A stretch of 64,000 nucleotides of DNA, taken from Bacillota bacterium. GTDB taxonomy: Bacteria > Bacillota > Clostridia > Lachnospirales > Lachnospiraceae. Within the stretch, counting starts at the first letter, position 1; each line of letters begins with the position of its first letter. Shown one piece after another: positions 35,778 through 44,439 of this stretch. The notes beneath the pieces were generated by a model that was not told the DNA's origin, did no database searches, and saw only the letters and a list, made by a program, of their open reading frames with translations. Both the position numbers and the translations under genes were made by a program. The stretch spans positions 248,001 to 312,000 of the forward strand of contig JAEYLX010000067.1 of assembly GCA_023407575.1 (NCBI GenBank). The letters are read 5' to 3'.

Positions 35778-36674
35778 CTACAGTTCTTCATTTTCAAAGA
35801 TACTTTCCTTGTCAATAATCGCCGTGCCAATACCTTTATTTGTAAAGAATTCCAGTAATAGGCAATGCTCAATTCTACCATCCAGAATATGTACTCTAGA
35901 TACTCCGTTACGAACTGCATCCACACAGTTTTTCAATTTTGGAAGCATTCCTCCTCCAATAAATCCACTGTCAAGCAAGTCATCTGCCTTATCCAAAGTT
36001 AACACGGAAATTAAGCTATTCTTATCCTTCGGATCCGCATATACCCCCTCAATATCCGTGAGAAAAACTAATTTTTCCGCACCAATTGCAGTAGCTACTG
36101 CACAAGCAGCATCATCCGCATTAATATTATAGTTTTGATATTCATCATCAACGCCGATTGGTGCAATTACAGGTACAAAATTATTTTCTATCAGGGTATC
36201 AATGAGCTGAGTATTGACTTCTTTAATATTACCCACAAAACCAATATCCTGCCCATTTACATTACGTTTCTCAACCTTTAAGGTACTTCCATCCTTGCCA
36301 CTAATGCCTACTGCCTTTACGCCAAGCTTCTCCACTAATTGCACAAGATTTTTGTTTACCTTACCCAGAACCATCTCGGCAACTTCCATGGTTGGTGCAT
36401 CAGTTACCCGAAGCCCTTCTACAAATCTAGATTCATGTCCCATCAACCCCAGCCATTTGGTTATTTCTTTTCCACCCCCATGAACAATGATGGGTTGCAT
36501 ACCAACAAGTTTCAACAGGGCAACATCCTTAATAACATTAAGCTGCAGGTTTTCGTCGAGCATAGCACTTCCGCCATATTTAACTACAACCTTTTTATTG
36601 TTAAATTTTTGTATATATGGTAATGCTTCTATGAGTGTCTGTGCTTTAAAGAGAATTTGTTCCATCTGTTCCAT
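35778..36674 (-). CDS. argB: Acetylglutamate kinase
   Basis: Phosphorylates N-acetyl-L-glutamate, the second step of arginine synthesis. The 298-aa amino-acid-kinase fold shows KYGGSAM (about 29), IVHGGGKEI (about 63), the NINADDAACAVA motif (about 183) and FLTDIEGVYAD. An N-terminal extension before KKVVVKYGG (helix of about 25 residues) is typical of the hexameric, arginine-inhibited form; regulation by arginine is an inference from that. Start ATG with GAAAGGAAG. Between argJ and argD. Confidence 0.95.
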   Translation of the reverse strand: MEQMEQILFKAQTLIEALPYIQKFNNKKVVVKYGGSAMLDENLQLNVIKDVALLKLVGMQPIIVHGGGKEITKWLGLMGHESRFVEGLRVTDAPTMEVAEMVLGKVNKNLVQLVEKLGVKAVGISGKDGSTLKVEKRNVNGQDIGFVGNIKEVNTQLIDTLIENNFVPVIAPIGVDDEYQNYNINADDAACAVATAIGAEKLVFLTDIEGVYADPKDKNSLISVLTLDKADDLLDSGFIGGGMLPKLKNCVDAVRNGVSRVHILDGRIEHCLLLEFFTNKGIGTAIIDKESIFENEEL

Positions 36675-36764
36675 AATGACTTCCTTTCTGATTTACGCTA
36701 ATATTCATTTCTGATATAAACTTGTAAAATATCTTATTTCATGTAACTTAATAAATTGTATTTA

Positions 36765-37985
36765 TTAGGAACGATAATCTGCATTGATTTTTACATAATC
36801 ATAGGACAAGTCACAGCCCCAGGCGGTTGCTTTCTCATTTCCTGCCTTCAAGTCCGCCACTGCCTTTACTTCTTTTGCTGAAAGGATTTTTGTCGCAAAT
36901 TCTTCTGAATAATCGGTCGCCATTCCATTTTCCACCAGCTTCAGGACACCATCCGCACTTTCGATCACAAGATCCACCTGTTCTGGATCAAACTCAATGC
37001 CAGAATATCCCATTGCACATAGAATTCGTCCCCAGTTTGCATCGTTACCAAACACTGCAGTTTTTACCAGACTTGAGGTTATAATGGATTTGCTAATGAT
37101 AACAGCATCCTCCTGTGTCTTAGCATTGGTAACGGTAACCTCAAAAAGTTTTGTAGCACCTTCCCCATCCGCTGCCATCTGTTTCGATAAATCTGTTGTC
37201 ACATAATTTAGAGCCTCGCAAAAAGCTACATAATCTGCATCCTTTTCTGTAATTGTTTTATTTCCAGCCCATCCATTGGCAAGAACGATTAGTGAGTCAT
37301 TGGTGGAAGTATCTCTGTCTACTGAAACCATGTTAAAGGATTTTTTTACATCAGCACTTAATGCTTCCTGCAAAAGTTCCTTACTTATCGCAATATCTGT
37401 AGTAATAACCCCCAACATAGTAGCCATATTGGGGTGAATCATTCCCGAACCCTTTGCCATACCACCCACGTGTACTTCTTTCCCATTCAGCAGAAAGCTA
37501 ACAGCGGACTCCTTTGAATAAGTATCTGTCGTCATAATTGCCTGTGCGGCAAGTAAACCAGCTTCGGTGCCTTCCTGCAAGTCCTTTGCTAAAAGTTTCA
37601 CGCCCTCCTCAATAATCTCAATGGGCATTTGCTTCCCGATTACTCCAGTTGACAAGGTATAAACCGCATCTACAGGCAGTTTCATATTATCTGCCACCGC
37701 TTTCGCCATTCTTTCATTATTTATATCACCTTCTGCTCCAGTACACGCATTAGCAACACCGCTATTAATAACAACCGCCTGAACAAAAGAGCTATTTTTT
37801 GTAATATTAATATCCCATTTTACAGGTGCCGCTTTCACTACATTGGTGGTAAAGGTTCCAGCTCCTACTGCTGGAGTAATAGAATAAACCAATGCCATAT
37901 CTTTTCTTTTCTTTTTTATTCCTGCATATACACCTGCTGCTTGAAATCCTTTTGCTACTGTTACTCCACCGTCTATTTTTTTCAT
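36765..37985 (-). CDS. argJ: Bifunctional ornithine acetyltransferase/N-acetylglutamate synthase ArgJ
   Basis: Recycles the acetyl group from N-acetylornithine to glutamate. The 406-aa precursor is self-cleaved into two chains at the conserved Ala-Thr bond in GMIHPNMATMLG (about 185-196). N-terminal GGVTVAKGFQAAGVYAGIK and the C-terminal GNDANWGRI segment are family signatures. The start is the ATG at 37983-37985 (MKKIDGGV) with GGAAGGG upstream; a longer frame begins 30 bp earlier without a site. Upstream within 90 bp is the YpeA-like acetyltransferase gene; downstream argB. Confidence 0.95.
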   Translation of the reverse strand: MKKIDGGVTVAKGFQAAGVYAGIKKKRKDMALVYSITPAVGAGTFTTNVVKAAPVKWDINITKNSSFVQAVVINSGVANACTGAEGDINNERMAKAVADNMKLPVDAVYTLSTGVIGKQMPIEIIEEGVKLLAKDLQEGTEAGLLAAQAIMTTDTYSKESAVSFLLNGKEVHVGGMAKGSGMIHPNMATMLGVITTDIAISKELLQEALSADVKKSFNMVSVDRDTSTNDSLIVLANGWAGNKTITEKDADYVAFCEALNYVTTDLSKQMAADGEGATKLFEVTVTNAKTQEDAVIISKSIITSSLVKTAVFGNDANWGRILCAMGYSGIEFDPEQVDLVIESADGVLKLVENGMATDYSEEFATKILSAKEVKAVADLKAGNEKATAWGCDLSYDYVKINADYRS

Positions 37986-38071
37986 TATTATTCCCTTCCT
38001 TTCTCTTACCTGCAAACGAAACCGCTAGATTTATGTATTTCATTCTATATTTTCTATCTCATGGATCATCC

Positions 38072-38491
38072 TTAATTATCTATACAGACTGTATAGTAAT
38101 CCAGATCTTCTCTGTGTTCCCAGCCAAGGCTTCTCCAGAATTGCTTTCCCTTTTCATTTTCCGAATAACACACCAATCCAATTTTAACAATCCCTTCTGC
38201 CTTTAATGCCTTGATAACCTCCTCAATCAACTGCCTTCCTATAGATCTTCGTCTATTCCCCTCTTCCACACAGACATGGTAGAGATATCCCCTTCTTCCA
38301 TCCTGCCCGCATAAAGCAGTTCCAACAATCTTTCCATCTTCCAAAGCAATAAAGCTGGTATTTGGATTTCTCATGATAAATTTTTCAATGCCCTCCTTCG
38401 AATCATCAGGATATCTAAGTCCAACTCCCGGTGAATTCGTCCAAAGCGCATGTACTTCCTCATAGTCCTTCGCATTAAAACGACGTATCAA
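38072..38491 (-). CDS. GNAT acetyltransferase, YpeA-like
   Basis: The 139-aa product (MIRRFNAKDYEEVHALW at the start) has the complete GNAT fold: the acetyl-CoA loop VEEGNRRRSIGRQL (Q/RxxGxG/A variant) and the CGQDGRRGYLYHV strand seen in E. coli YpeA, which is 141 aa long. The open frame extends 99 bp further upstream, but that extension covers a long hairpin, whereas AGGGGGTGA lies eight bases before a TTG at 38489-38491; I therefore take that TTG. Located between maf and argJ. Whether it acetylates glutamate to prime arginine synthesis is speculation. Confidence 0.82.
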   Translation of the reverse strand: MIRRFNAKDYEEVHALWTNSPGVGLRYPDDSKEGIEKFIMRNPNTSFIALEDGKIVGTALCGQDGRRGYLYHVCVEEGNRRRSIGRQLIEEVIKALKAEGIVKIGLVCYSENEKGKQFWRSLGWEHREDLDYYTVCIDN

Positions 38492-38506
38492 GAACCTCAC
38501 CCCCTG

Positions 38507-38547
38507 ATAAGATTTTTGACCGTCTTTGCAGGCGGTCAAAAGCTTAT
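38507..38547 (-). repeat. Intercistronic hairpin between maf and the GNAT gene
   Basis: Arms at 38507-38522 and 38533-38547 pair over about 14 bp with one bulge (core TTTTGACCG/CGGTCAAAA), 10-nt loop. It lies after the maf stop and just before the Shine-Dalgarno of the acetyltransferase. There is no free T-tract on the minus strand, so attenuation or RNA stability is more likely than termination. Confidence 0.65.
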
Positions 38548-38593
38548 AAAAATTATTCATAATTATACATCCAAATTTAAATTTATGCAATAC

Positions 38594-39205
38594 TTAATTT
38601 AAACTTTTCATATTAATTCCTTTTTTCAATAGTTCTTCATAGATCCTGGCAATGGGAAATCCTACTATATTATAATAATCTCCTTTTATTTCTTTAATAT
38701 GAATACCGAACTTACCCTGGATTGCATAAGCACCAGCCTTATCCATTGGTTCCCCTGTAGCAATGTAGTCTCTAATCTGTTCTAAGGAAAGAGGATTCAC
38801 CTGCACTTTAGTACTAACAGCAAAGGATATCTCATCTTCTACCCTTTGCTGCTTACGAAGAATTATGTGGACTCCTGTATATACTTCATGCTCCTCGTTT
38901 GATAACATTTCAAGCATTCGCTGTGCATCCTTTTCATCCTTAGGCTTGCCCAATGCTTCATTCTTATAAAATACCAAGGTATCTGCACCAATAATTAAGG
39001 TTTCCTCATATTCGTTTAATTTATTTTCAAAGCATTGTAAAGAAGCCCCCGCTTTCAATTTAGCTAGTGCTTGGACCATTTCTGACGGCACTGTTTCCTC
39101 CACCTTTTCTTCTACGTCAGCTGCCATAGCAATAAAATGAACTCCCATGAGCTCCATTATTTCTCTTCTTCTTGGAGAATTTGAAGCTAATATAATTTGA
39201 TACAT
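38594..39205 (-). CDS. maf: Maf-like nucleoside triphosphate pyrophosphatase
   Basis: House-cleaning enzyme that hydrolyses dTTP/UTP and modified nucleotides and is linked to septum inhibition when overproduced. The 203-aa product has the N-terminal LASNSPRRREIM, the KPKDEKDAQRMLEMLSNEEHEVYTG segment, IGADTLV (about 72) and AYAIQGKFG (about 162), all typical of Maf/YhdE. ATG start with AAAGGATGG. First gene after a good promoter, and probably the head of maf-GNAT-argJ-argB-argD. In B. subtilis maf precedes the mre genes, not arg. Confidence 0.94.
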   Translation of the reverse strand: MYQIILASNSPRRREIMELMGVHFIAMAADVEEKVEETVPSEMVQALAKLKAGASLQCFENKLNEYEETLIIGADTLVFYKNEALGKPKDEKDAQRMLEMLSNEEHEVYTGVHIILRKQQRVEDEISFAVSTKVQVNPLSLEQIRDYIATGEPMDKAGAYAIQGKFGIHIKEIKGDYYNIVGFPIARIYEELLKKGINMKSLN

Positions 39206-39268
39206 ATTAATTCCATCCTTTCGTATTAGTACCTCAATTCCATAATTTATACTCTAGTCTTTTCTTTC

Positions 39269-39296
39269 ATTATAATAGTTATCTTTTTTATGTAAA
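39269..39296 (-). promoter_or_regulatory. Predicted promoter of maf-argJBD
   Basis: Minus strand -35 TTTACA (39291-39296), 16-bp spacer, consensus -10 TATAAT (39269-39274). Predicted start near 39262, 57 nt before the maf ATG. Confidence 0.6.
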
Positions 39297-39336
39297 GAGT
39301 CTCTATAGTTCTTTGCCACAATATATTATATAAAAA

Positions 39337-39350
39337 TGTATTTTTATACT
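39337..39350. promoter_or_regulatory. Candidate ARG box (ArgR/AhrC operator)
   Basis: TGTATTTTTATACT matches the Gram-positive ARG box pattern TGNAT-W4-ATNCA at all fixed positions except the last. It lies between the divergent maf-arg and argG promoters, 18 bp upstream of the argG -35. A poorer half-match overlaps the argG -35 itself. Assignment rests on pattern and gene context only. Confidence 0.5.
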
Positions 39351-39367
39351 TTTTTTGAATTTTGTTC

Positions 39368-39396
39368 TTGCATAATAATGAGATGTGTTGTATATT
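39368..39396 (+). promoter_or_regulatory. Predicted promoter of argG
   Basis: -35 TTGCAT (39368-39373), 17-bp spacer, -10 TATATT (39391-39396); predicted start near 39403, giving a leader of about 78 nt. No T-box features were seen in the leader. Confidence 0.65.
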
Positions 39397-39480
39397 TAAT
39401 CAAAAGTAAAACGCTTGTTGGTTCCAAATACTGCATTATATAAGGTAAGGAACCGCAAAACTAATTAGGAGGATGTTAAT

Positions 39481-40692
39481 ATGAAGGAGAAAGTAATACT
39501 TGCCTATTCCGGAGGACTTGATACTACCGCTATTATTCCTTGGTTGAAAGAAAACTATGATTATGATGTAGTCTGTGTGTGTATTGATGTTGGACAGGGA
39601 AATGAACTAGATGGTTTAGAGGAACGTGCGAAACTATCTGGGGCAACCAAACTATATATTGAAGATGTTGTAGACGAATTTGTTAATGATTATGTACTTC
39701 CTTGTGTGAAAGCGAATGCGATATATGAAAACAAATATCTGCTTGGTACCTCAATGGCTAGACCTGTTATAGCAAAAAGACTTGTTGAAATTGCACGACT
39801 GGAAGGTGCTACCGCTATCTGCCATGGTGCAACCGGCAAGGGCAATGATCAGGTACGTTTTGAATTGACTATTAAAGCACTTGCACCCGACTTAAAAATA
39901 ATCGCACCCTGGAGAATCTGGACCATGGCTTCTCGTGAGGAGGAGATTGAATATTGCGAAAACCATGGTATTCACTTACCTTTTTCCGCGGACAACAGTT
40001 ATTCCCGTGACCGTAATCTTTGGCATATCAGTCATGAAGGCCTAGAGCTTGAACTTCCCTCCAGTGCTCCTAATTATGATCATTTGTTAGTACTTGGCGT
40101 TTCACCTGAAAATGCTCCTGATGAAGGTGTTACCCTTACTCTTTCCTTTGAAAATGGTATTCCAAAATCCCTGAATGGTAAGGAAATGTCCGCAACAGAT
40201 ATTATAAAGGAATTAAATGACCTTGGCGGAAAGCATGGAATAGGAATCGTTGATATTGTAGAAAATCGTGTGGTTGGTATGAAATCCCGTGGTGTTTATG
40301 AAACCCCAGGCGGTACCATATTGTTAGAAGCACATATGCAGCTGGAGGAGTTAATTCTTGATCGTGCTACTCTTTCTGCAAAAAAAGAAGTTGCTAACCG
40401 TTTTGCAGATATCGTCTATGAAGGAAAATGGTTTACTCCCTTAAGAGAGGCTTATCAGGCCTTTATCGATGTAACACAGCAATATGTAACTGGTGAAGTA
40501 AAATTAAAGCTTTATAAGGGTAATATTATTAAACAAGGCACAACCTCTCCTTACTCCTTATATAATGAAAGTATCGCATCATTTACTACCGGTGAGCTTT
40601 ATAACCATAAGGATGCAGAAGGTTTTATTAACCTGTTTGGCTTATCCCTTAAGGTACGTGCTATGAAGATAGCTGCCTTAGATAACGAATAA
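39481..40692 (+). CDS. argG: Argininosuccinate synthase
   Basis: ATP-dependent condensation of citrulline and aspartate. The 403-aa product begins with the N-type PP-loop AYSGGLDTT (residues 8-16) and includes GATGKGNDQVRFE (about 118-130) and SPENAPDEG; length is standard. ATG start with TTAGGAGGATG. Divergently transcribed from the maf-argJBD operon, convergent with the downstream hydrolase. argH, argF and argC are not in the window. Confidence 0.97.
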   Translation: MKEKVILAYSGGLDTTAIIPWLKENYDYDVVCVCIDVGQGNELDGLEERAKLSGATKLYIEDVVDEFVNDYVLPCVKANAIYENKYLLGTSMARPVIAKRLVEIARLEGATAICHGATGKGNDQVRFELTIKALAPDLKIIAPWRIWTMASREEEIEYCENHGIHLPFSADNSYSRDRNLWHISHEGLELELPSSAPNYDHLLVLGVSPENAPDEGVTLTLSFENGIPKSLNGKEMSATDIIKELNDLGGKHGIGIVDIVENRVVGMKSRGVYETPGGTILLEAHMQLEELILDRATLSAKKEVANRFADIVYEGKWFTPLREAYQAFIDVTQQYVTGEVKLKLYKGNIIKQGTTSPYSLYNESIASFTTGELYNHKDAEGFINLFGLSLKVRAMKIAALDNE

Positions 40693-40699
40693 CCGCAAC

Positions 40700-40753
40700 A
40701 AATCTCCAGCCAAATGTTACTTTCCATGAGGAAGCTAACTTTGCTGGAGATTT
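40700..40753. terminator. Bidirectional terminator between argG and the hydrolase gene
   Basis: Perfect 11-bp arms AAATCTCCAGC (40700-40710) and GCTGGAGATTT (40743-40753), followed on the plus strand by further T residues. The right arm lies inside the last codons of the convergent hydrolase gene, so the element serves argG and perhaps both genes. Confidence 0.75.
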
Positions 40754-41643
40754 TTAAATACCTTATCTAAAAAATCTTTGATTCTACTCTCATATCCATT
40801 TGGATTCTTACAATAGCAATCTGCATGTTTTGCCTTCGCCACTAGATAAATTGCTTTATTCCTGGGTTTTGCTTCATACATCTCTTTGGACATATTAGCA
40901 GGAACCATACTATCGATCTTACCATGGATGAATAAAATCGGTGTATCCGTCTGCCGAACCACCTTGATTGGTGATACCTGATGAAACCAACAACCATTTC
41001 TTATATACATAATTGCGCTTTCTATGGGAATTAAAAATGCTGGCAAATGATAATATTGCTTTAGTTGATGTCGAAGTAACTTATTCAAATCAGAATACGG
41101 ACAATCTGCTATTACACCTTTTATTCTATCATCAACACCTAAATGCAGCAACACCGTGGCTGCACCCATGGATTCTCCATGGGTAATAATCTTACAGTTA
41201 TCTCCATATTTTTTGTAACACCAGTCAACCACATTAATTAAATCGTATTTTTCATAAAATCCCATACTAGTCAGTGCTTTACCACTGCTGCCATGATTTC
41301 TATGATCATATAGGAGTACATGAAAACCCAGTTTTAAAAACAATTCCATGTATTTTATACTGCCATACCTTGCGTGCCCAAAACCATGACAAAGGATGGC
41401 AATTTTTAGCTCTTCATTATCCTCTGCCTCTACTAACTCACAAGACAAGGGATATCCATAATCTGATAGGACGGTAAAATTTTGTTTCTTTCGTTTGTTA
41501 TATAATTCAAAGTCAAACTTTTTACAGTCCTTCTCCCTCTGAAATCCTTTTTGATAGGGCAATCTACGAGGTTTCACCAATAGATTGGATAATAACCACA
41601 TAAATTCCATAAACCAAAGAACAATGAAATAAATCATAACCAT
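40735..41643 (-). CDS. Alpha/beta hydrolase, membrane-anchored
   Basis: The 302-aa protein has an N-terminal hydrophobic helix (about 2-22), then an alpha/beta hydrolase domain with the oxyanion loop GHGFGHARYGS (about 92), the nucleophile elbow GESMGAA (Ser about 155), an acidic residue in IHGKIDSMVP (about 243) and a C-terminal histidine in AKHADCY. Similar to YqkD/YuxL-type serine hydrolases of Firmicutes; substrate unknown. It follows the phosphodiesterase gene after a terminator and overlaps the argG terminator at its 3' end. Confidence 0.85.
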   Translation of the reverse strand: MVMIYFIVLWFMEFMWLLSNLLVKPRRLPYQKGFQREKDCKKFDFELYNKRKKQNFTVLSDYGYPLSCELVEAEDNEELKIAILCHGFGHARYGSIKYMELFLKLGFHVLLYDHRNHGSSGKALTSMGFYEKYDLINVVDWCYKKYGDNCKIITHGESMGAATVLLHLGVDDRIKGVIADCPYSDLNKLLRHQLKQYYHLPAFLIPIESAIMYIRNGCWFHQVSPIKVVRQTDTPILFIHGKIDSMVPANMSKEMYEAKPRNKAIYLVAKAKHADCYCKNPNGYESRIKDFLDKVFKNLQQS

Positions 41644-41674
41644 AACCCTGCCTCTCTAGGTATTCGAAACCTTT

Positions 41675-41710
41675 GAAAAAAGGATATAAGCTGTAAGCAT
41701 CTTATATCCT
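41675..41710 (-). terminator. Terminator after the glycerophosphodiester phosphodiesterase gene
   Basis: Perfect 10-bp arms AGGATATAAG (41681-41690) and CTTATATCCT (41701-41710), 10-nt loop, followed on the minus strand by TTTTT (41676-41680). Confidence 0.8.
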
Positions 41711-41802
41711 CAGGTCTGTTATTTGTATTTATTCCCAAAACTAAGGCGCTCCATACTCTCGGAAGACATCTTCTTCTCATTTATTAGGAACTACTATAAC
41801 AA

Positions 41803-42657
41803 TTATATTTTATTCATTCCTTCTATGTTCTTTGATGGTATAAAACTATCGAAGATAAACAGATCGTAATACTTGCCGCTTCTGTCATATTCTTCCTGGG
41901 TTTGTATGGTCCAGGCAACTGATTTAACTTTGTACAATTTACGGCATACGGTAAAGGACAGGCTATCCTTATACACATGGTGATATGCAATAAAATCAGG
42001 CCTTGCAAGAAAGTTTAGTAACAAATATTTGATTAAAAAGTGCTGAAGGAGATTACCAGTTATTTTTTCTCTAAGGAAATCTGTAGACAGCTGACCACGA
42101 ACTACCCCGGGTAAATGCTTTTTATACCAGATAAGTGCTAATGTATTAAAGGATTGTATACAATATACCCCCTGATAATCCCTTAGTGTGGCTGCTGTGA
42201 CCTTACAAAGTCTTGTCGCTATTAACGGTGCTTTTAACTCAATGATAATTGGTACTTTTGTGTTAATCTCTTTTAATACCTGTTCCAATGTGGGTATTTT
42301 TTCCCTGGAATGGAAAAGAGTATACTTTTTTAACTCTTCATAGGTCAACTCTGCTACTTTGTTAGATATACCACAAGCTCTCTGCAGATTACGATCATGA
42401 AAAACGATTGGCACCAAATCCTTAGTTAACTGTACATCAAGTTCTATTCCATATCCCTTTTCTACTGCTAATCGAAATGCCTTAAGGGAGTTCTCTGGAG
42501 CTACGCCTTTGTTATCATGCAAACCTCGGTGCGCATATAGCCATCCATCCAAATGGTTGCTCTTGGGATTATGCTTTAGGTTTGGCATTATAGCTAGTAA
42601 ATATAGAATAATGAGAACCAAAACAGTACTTATTACAATTAGAAAAGCTGGATTCAT
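41803..42657 (-). CDS. Glycerophosphodiester phosphodiesterase family protein
   Basis: The 284-aa product starts with a transmembrane helix (about 3-22), followed by a GDPD TIM barrel: AHRGLHDNKGVAPENSLKAF (about 43-62, catalytic HRG and ENT/S variants), IELDVQLTKD (metal site) and HDRNLQRACG (catalytic His). It should cleave glycerophosphodiesters such as glycerophosphoglycerol to sn-glycerol 3-phosphate, probably at the membrane surface; topology is inferred. Start ATG with AAAGGAGGTATTT. Follows the RNA methyltransferase gene by 19 bp. Confidence 0.92.
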   Translation of the reverse strand: MNPAFLIVISTVLVLIILYLLAIMPNLKHNPKSNHLDGWLYAHRGLHDNKGVAPENSLKAFRLAVEKGYGIELDVQLTKDLVPIVFHDRNLQRACGISNKVAELTYEELKKYTLFHSREKIPTLEQVLKEINTKVPIIIELKAPLIATRLCKVTAATLRDYQGVYCIQSFNTLALIWYKKHLPGVVRGQLSTDFLREKITGNLLQHFLIKYLLLNFLARPDFIAYHHVYKDSLSFTVCRKLYKVKSVAWTIQTQEEYDRSGKYYDLFIFDSFIPSKNIEGMNKI

Positions 42658-42676
42658 AAATACCTCCTTTTCTCAC

Positions 42677-43429
42677 TTACTTTGCATGGTTTGTAAATAC
42701 ATATGCCCCAATACCCACAGCAATGGTTAAATTGAGGGAATCCACCTCCGGTGACTGTGGAATAAAAATACTTGTTCCAAGTTTAGAGAAGGAGGGTTCC
42801 AGTCCAGTTGCTTCATTTCCAAATACAAGGGAAAACAGCTTGGATTTTGGGCATTCCTCCAAGGTTAATGTTTTCTCCCCATCCAGCATAAAGGTGAAGA
42901 TATCATGATTGCCATACTGTGCCTGATATTCCGCAAAGGAGTTAAAATGTTTCAGATTTAGTCGAAATAATGCCCCCATGGAGGAACGGACAGTTTTTGG
43001 ATGAAACACATCTGCTCCCGGTAAAATAATCGCAATATTATTGATGCCAAACCCTACTGATGTCCTAAGAATTGTTCCCAGGTTTCCCATATTACTTGGA
43101 TTAACTAATACAATATGTGGCTTATCACCATCAAGCTTACTCTCATATTTATTAAAAATCCCTACTACATAACAATTATCCTTGTCCGACAATTTTGATA
43201 TTAGCTTTGGATTAATTTCTAAAGTTACTTTCTTCTCCTTACACAATCCCTGAAGATGGTCCATATCAGTAAAGCTGGCATCTGCCAGAACCTTAACCAC
43301 CTGTTCCGGTTTTGTTTTCAAAAGTTCAAAGGTAGGAAATGCACCTAAACTATAGGAATAATCAGAATCCTTTTTATATGGCTTTATTAATTGGTTGTTA
43401 TTCGCTGTATTATTAATATCCTGTTTCAT
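42677..43429 (-). CDS. SpoU/TrmH-family RNA 2'-O-methyltransferase
   Basis: The 250-aa protein has the three SPOUT motifs: VNPSNMGNLGTILRTSVGFG (about 111-130), FGNEATGLE (about 199) and FIPQSPEVDSLNLTIAVGIGAY (about 222-243), which form the trefoil knot that binds SAM. The N-terminal 90 residues are short and unlike the L7Ae-type substrate domain of RlmB, so the RNA target (rRNA or tRNA) cannot be named. Start ATG with TTGGAGGATTAAA. Likely co-transcribed with the phosphodiesterase gene. Confidence 0.9.
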   Translation of the reverse strand: MKQDINNTANNNQLIKPYKKDSDYSYSLGAFPTFELLKTKPEQVVKVLADASFTDMDHLQGLCKEKKVTLEINPKLISKLSDKDNCYVVGIFNKYESKLDGDKPHIVLVNPSNMGNLGTILRTSVGFGINNIAIILPGADVFHPKTVRSSMGALFRLNLKHFNSFAEYQAQYGNHDIFTFMLDGEKTLTLEECPKSKLFSLVFGNEATGLEPSFSKLGTSIFIPQSPEVDSLNLTIAVGIGAYVFTNHAK

Positions 43430-43459
43430 TTTAATCCTCCAAAAACATTACAATGATAA

Positions 43460-43547
43460 GAAAAACCCGTAGATCAAATGTACTTGCTTCCTATAAGTAA
43501 GATCTCAAGATCTAACCTATAAGAGCAGTATAACCTCTGCTACGGGT
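43460..43547 (-). terminator. Branched terminator downstream of the DegV gene
   Basis: 8-bp arms ACCCGTAG (43465-43472) and CTACGGGT (43540-43547) enclose a second palindromic hairpin around AGATCTCAAGATCT (43502-43513 region). On the minus strand the outer stem is followed by TTTTC. Sits just after the DegV stop codon. Confidence 0.65.
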
Positions 43548-43560
43548 CTAATGTTATAGT

Positions 43561-44439
43561 TTATTCTGATTGATTGCCGGAATAAACAAGCGCCAGCATG
43601 CCTGGTCCTGTATGCGTGCCAATTACAGGTCCAATATTCGTTATAATGACATCTTCAACGACTTGTTTACTGCGGATTAGCTTCTCCAACTCCTGCGCCT
43701 GAGCTAAATCATCCCCATGACCAATGATGACCGTCTGATTCGTAAGATCAGTTCCTTCTGTGTGAAGTTTTGTAAATAAATAATCCAGTTCTGCTTTATT
43801 TCCCCTGATTTTAGATAGAACCACAAGCTTTCCTGATTCATCGGTACTTAACACTGGTTTAATTTTTAACGCTGTACCAACAAAAGCTTCTATGGAGGAA
43901 ATTCTACCACCTCTTTTGAGGTAGAATAAATCTTTAACCGTAAACCAATGACGAACCTTAAGCTTATTCTCTTCCACCCAATTCTTAAGCTCTTCCAAAT
44001 CCATTCCACTCTTCTTTTTTATAGCTGCTTGTAGCACAAGCAGGCCTTCTCCAACAGATGCACATAGAGAGTCTACACAATAAATCTTTTGATTTGGATA
44101 TTCCTGCGCTAATTCCTGTTTTGCCAATTGTGCAGCTTGAAAGGTTCCACTTAATCCGGAGGAAAAACCTATGTAAATGACATCTTTCCCTGATTTAAGT
44201 ATATCTCCAAAAAATTCAATGAATTTAATTGGTGTTATTTGTGAGGTATGTGACGTTGCACCATTTTTTAATTTCGAATAAAAGTCAGCTATACTAAGTT
44301 CCCTCTCATCTGGATAGTGAGTGTATTCCGCATCATCAATACTTACCCCCATTGGAATTACAGAAATCTCATGTTCTTCAATTATATTAATAGGTAAATC
44401 TAATGTTGCATCACTTACAATTACATATTCATTCATCAT
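43561..44439 (-). CDS. DegV-family fatty-acid-binding protein
   Basis: DegV/FakB proteins hold a fatty acid for phosphorylation by the FakA kinase. The 292-aa product has the family length and motifs: SDATLDLP (about 9-16), TSQITP (about 63; fatty-acid carboxylate contact), GFSSGLSGTFQAA (about 91-103), VDSLCASVGEGLL and a C-terminal GPVIGTHTGPGMLAL. fakA was not seen in the window, which is usual for firmicutes with several DegV paralogs. Two adjacent ATGs follow AAGGAG. Confidence 0.92.
   Translation of the reverse strand: MMNEYVIVSDATLDLPINIIEEHEISVIPMGVSIDDAEYTHYPDERELSIADFYSKLKNGATSHTSQITPIKFIEFFGDILKSGKDVIYIGFSSGLSGTFQAAQLAKQELAQEYPNQKIYCVDSLCASVGEGLLVLQAAIKKKSGMDLEELKNWVEENKLKVRHWFTVKDLFYLKRGGRISSIEAFVGTALKIKPVLSTDESGKLVVLSKIRGNKAELDYLFTKLHTEGTDLTNQTVIIGHGDDLAQAQELEKLIRSKQVVEDVIITNIGPVIGTHTGPGMLALVYSGNQSE

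Noticed and set aside
39400..39480. T-box or arginine riboswitch in the argG leader
   Set aside because: The leader is only about 78 nt and shows no stem I, T-box sequence or terminator/antiterminator pair.
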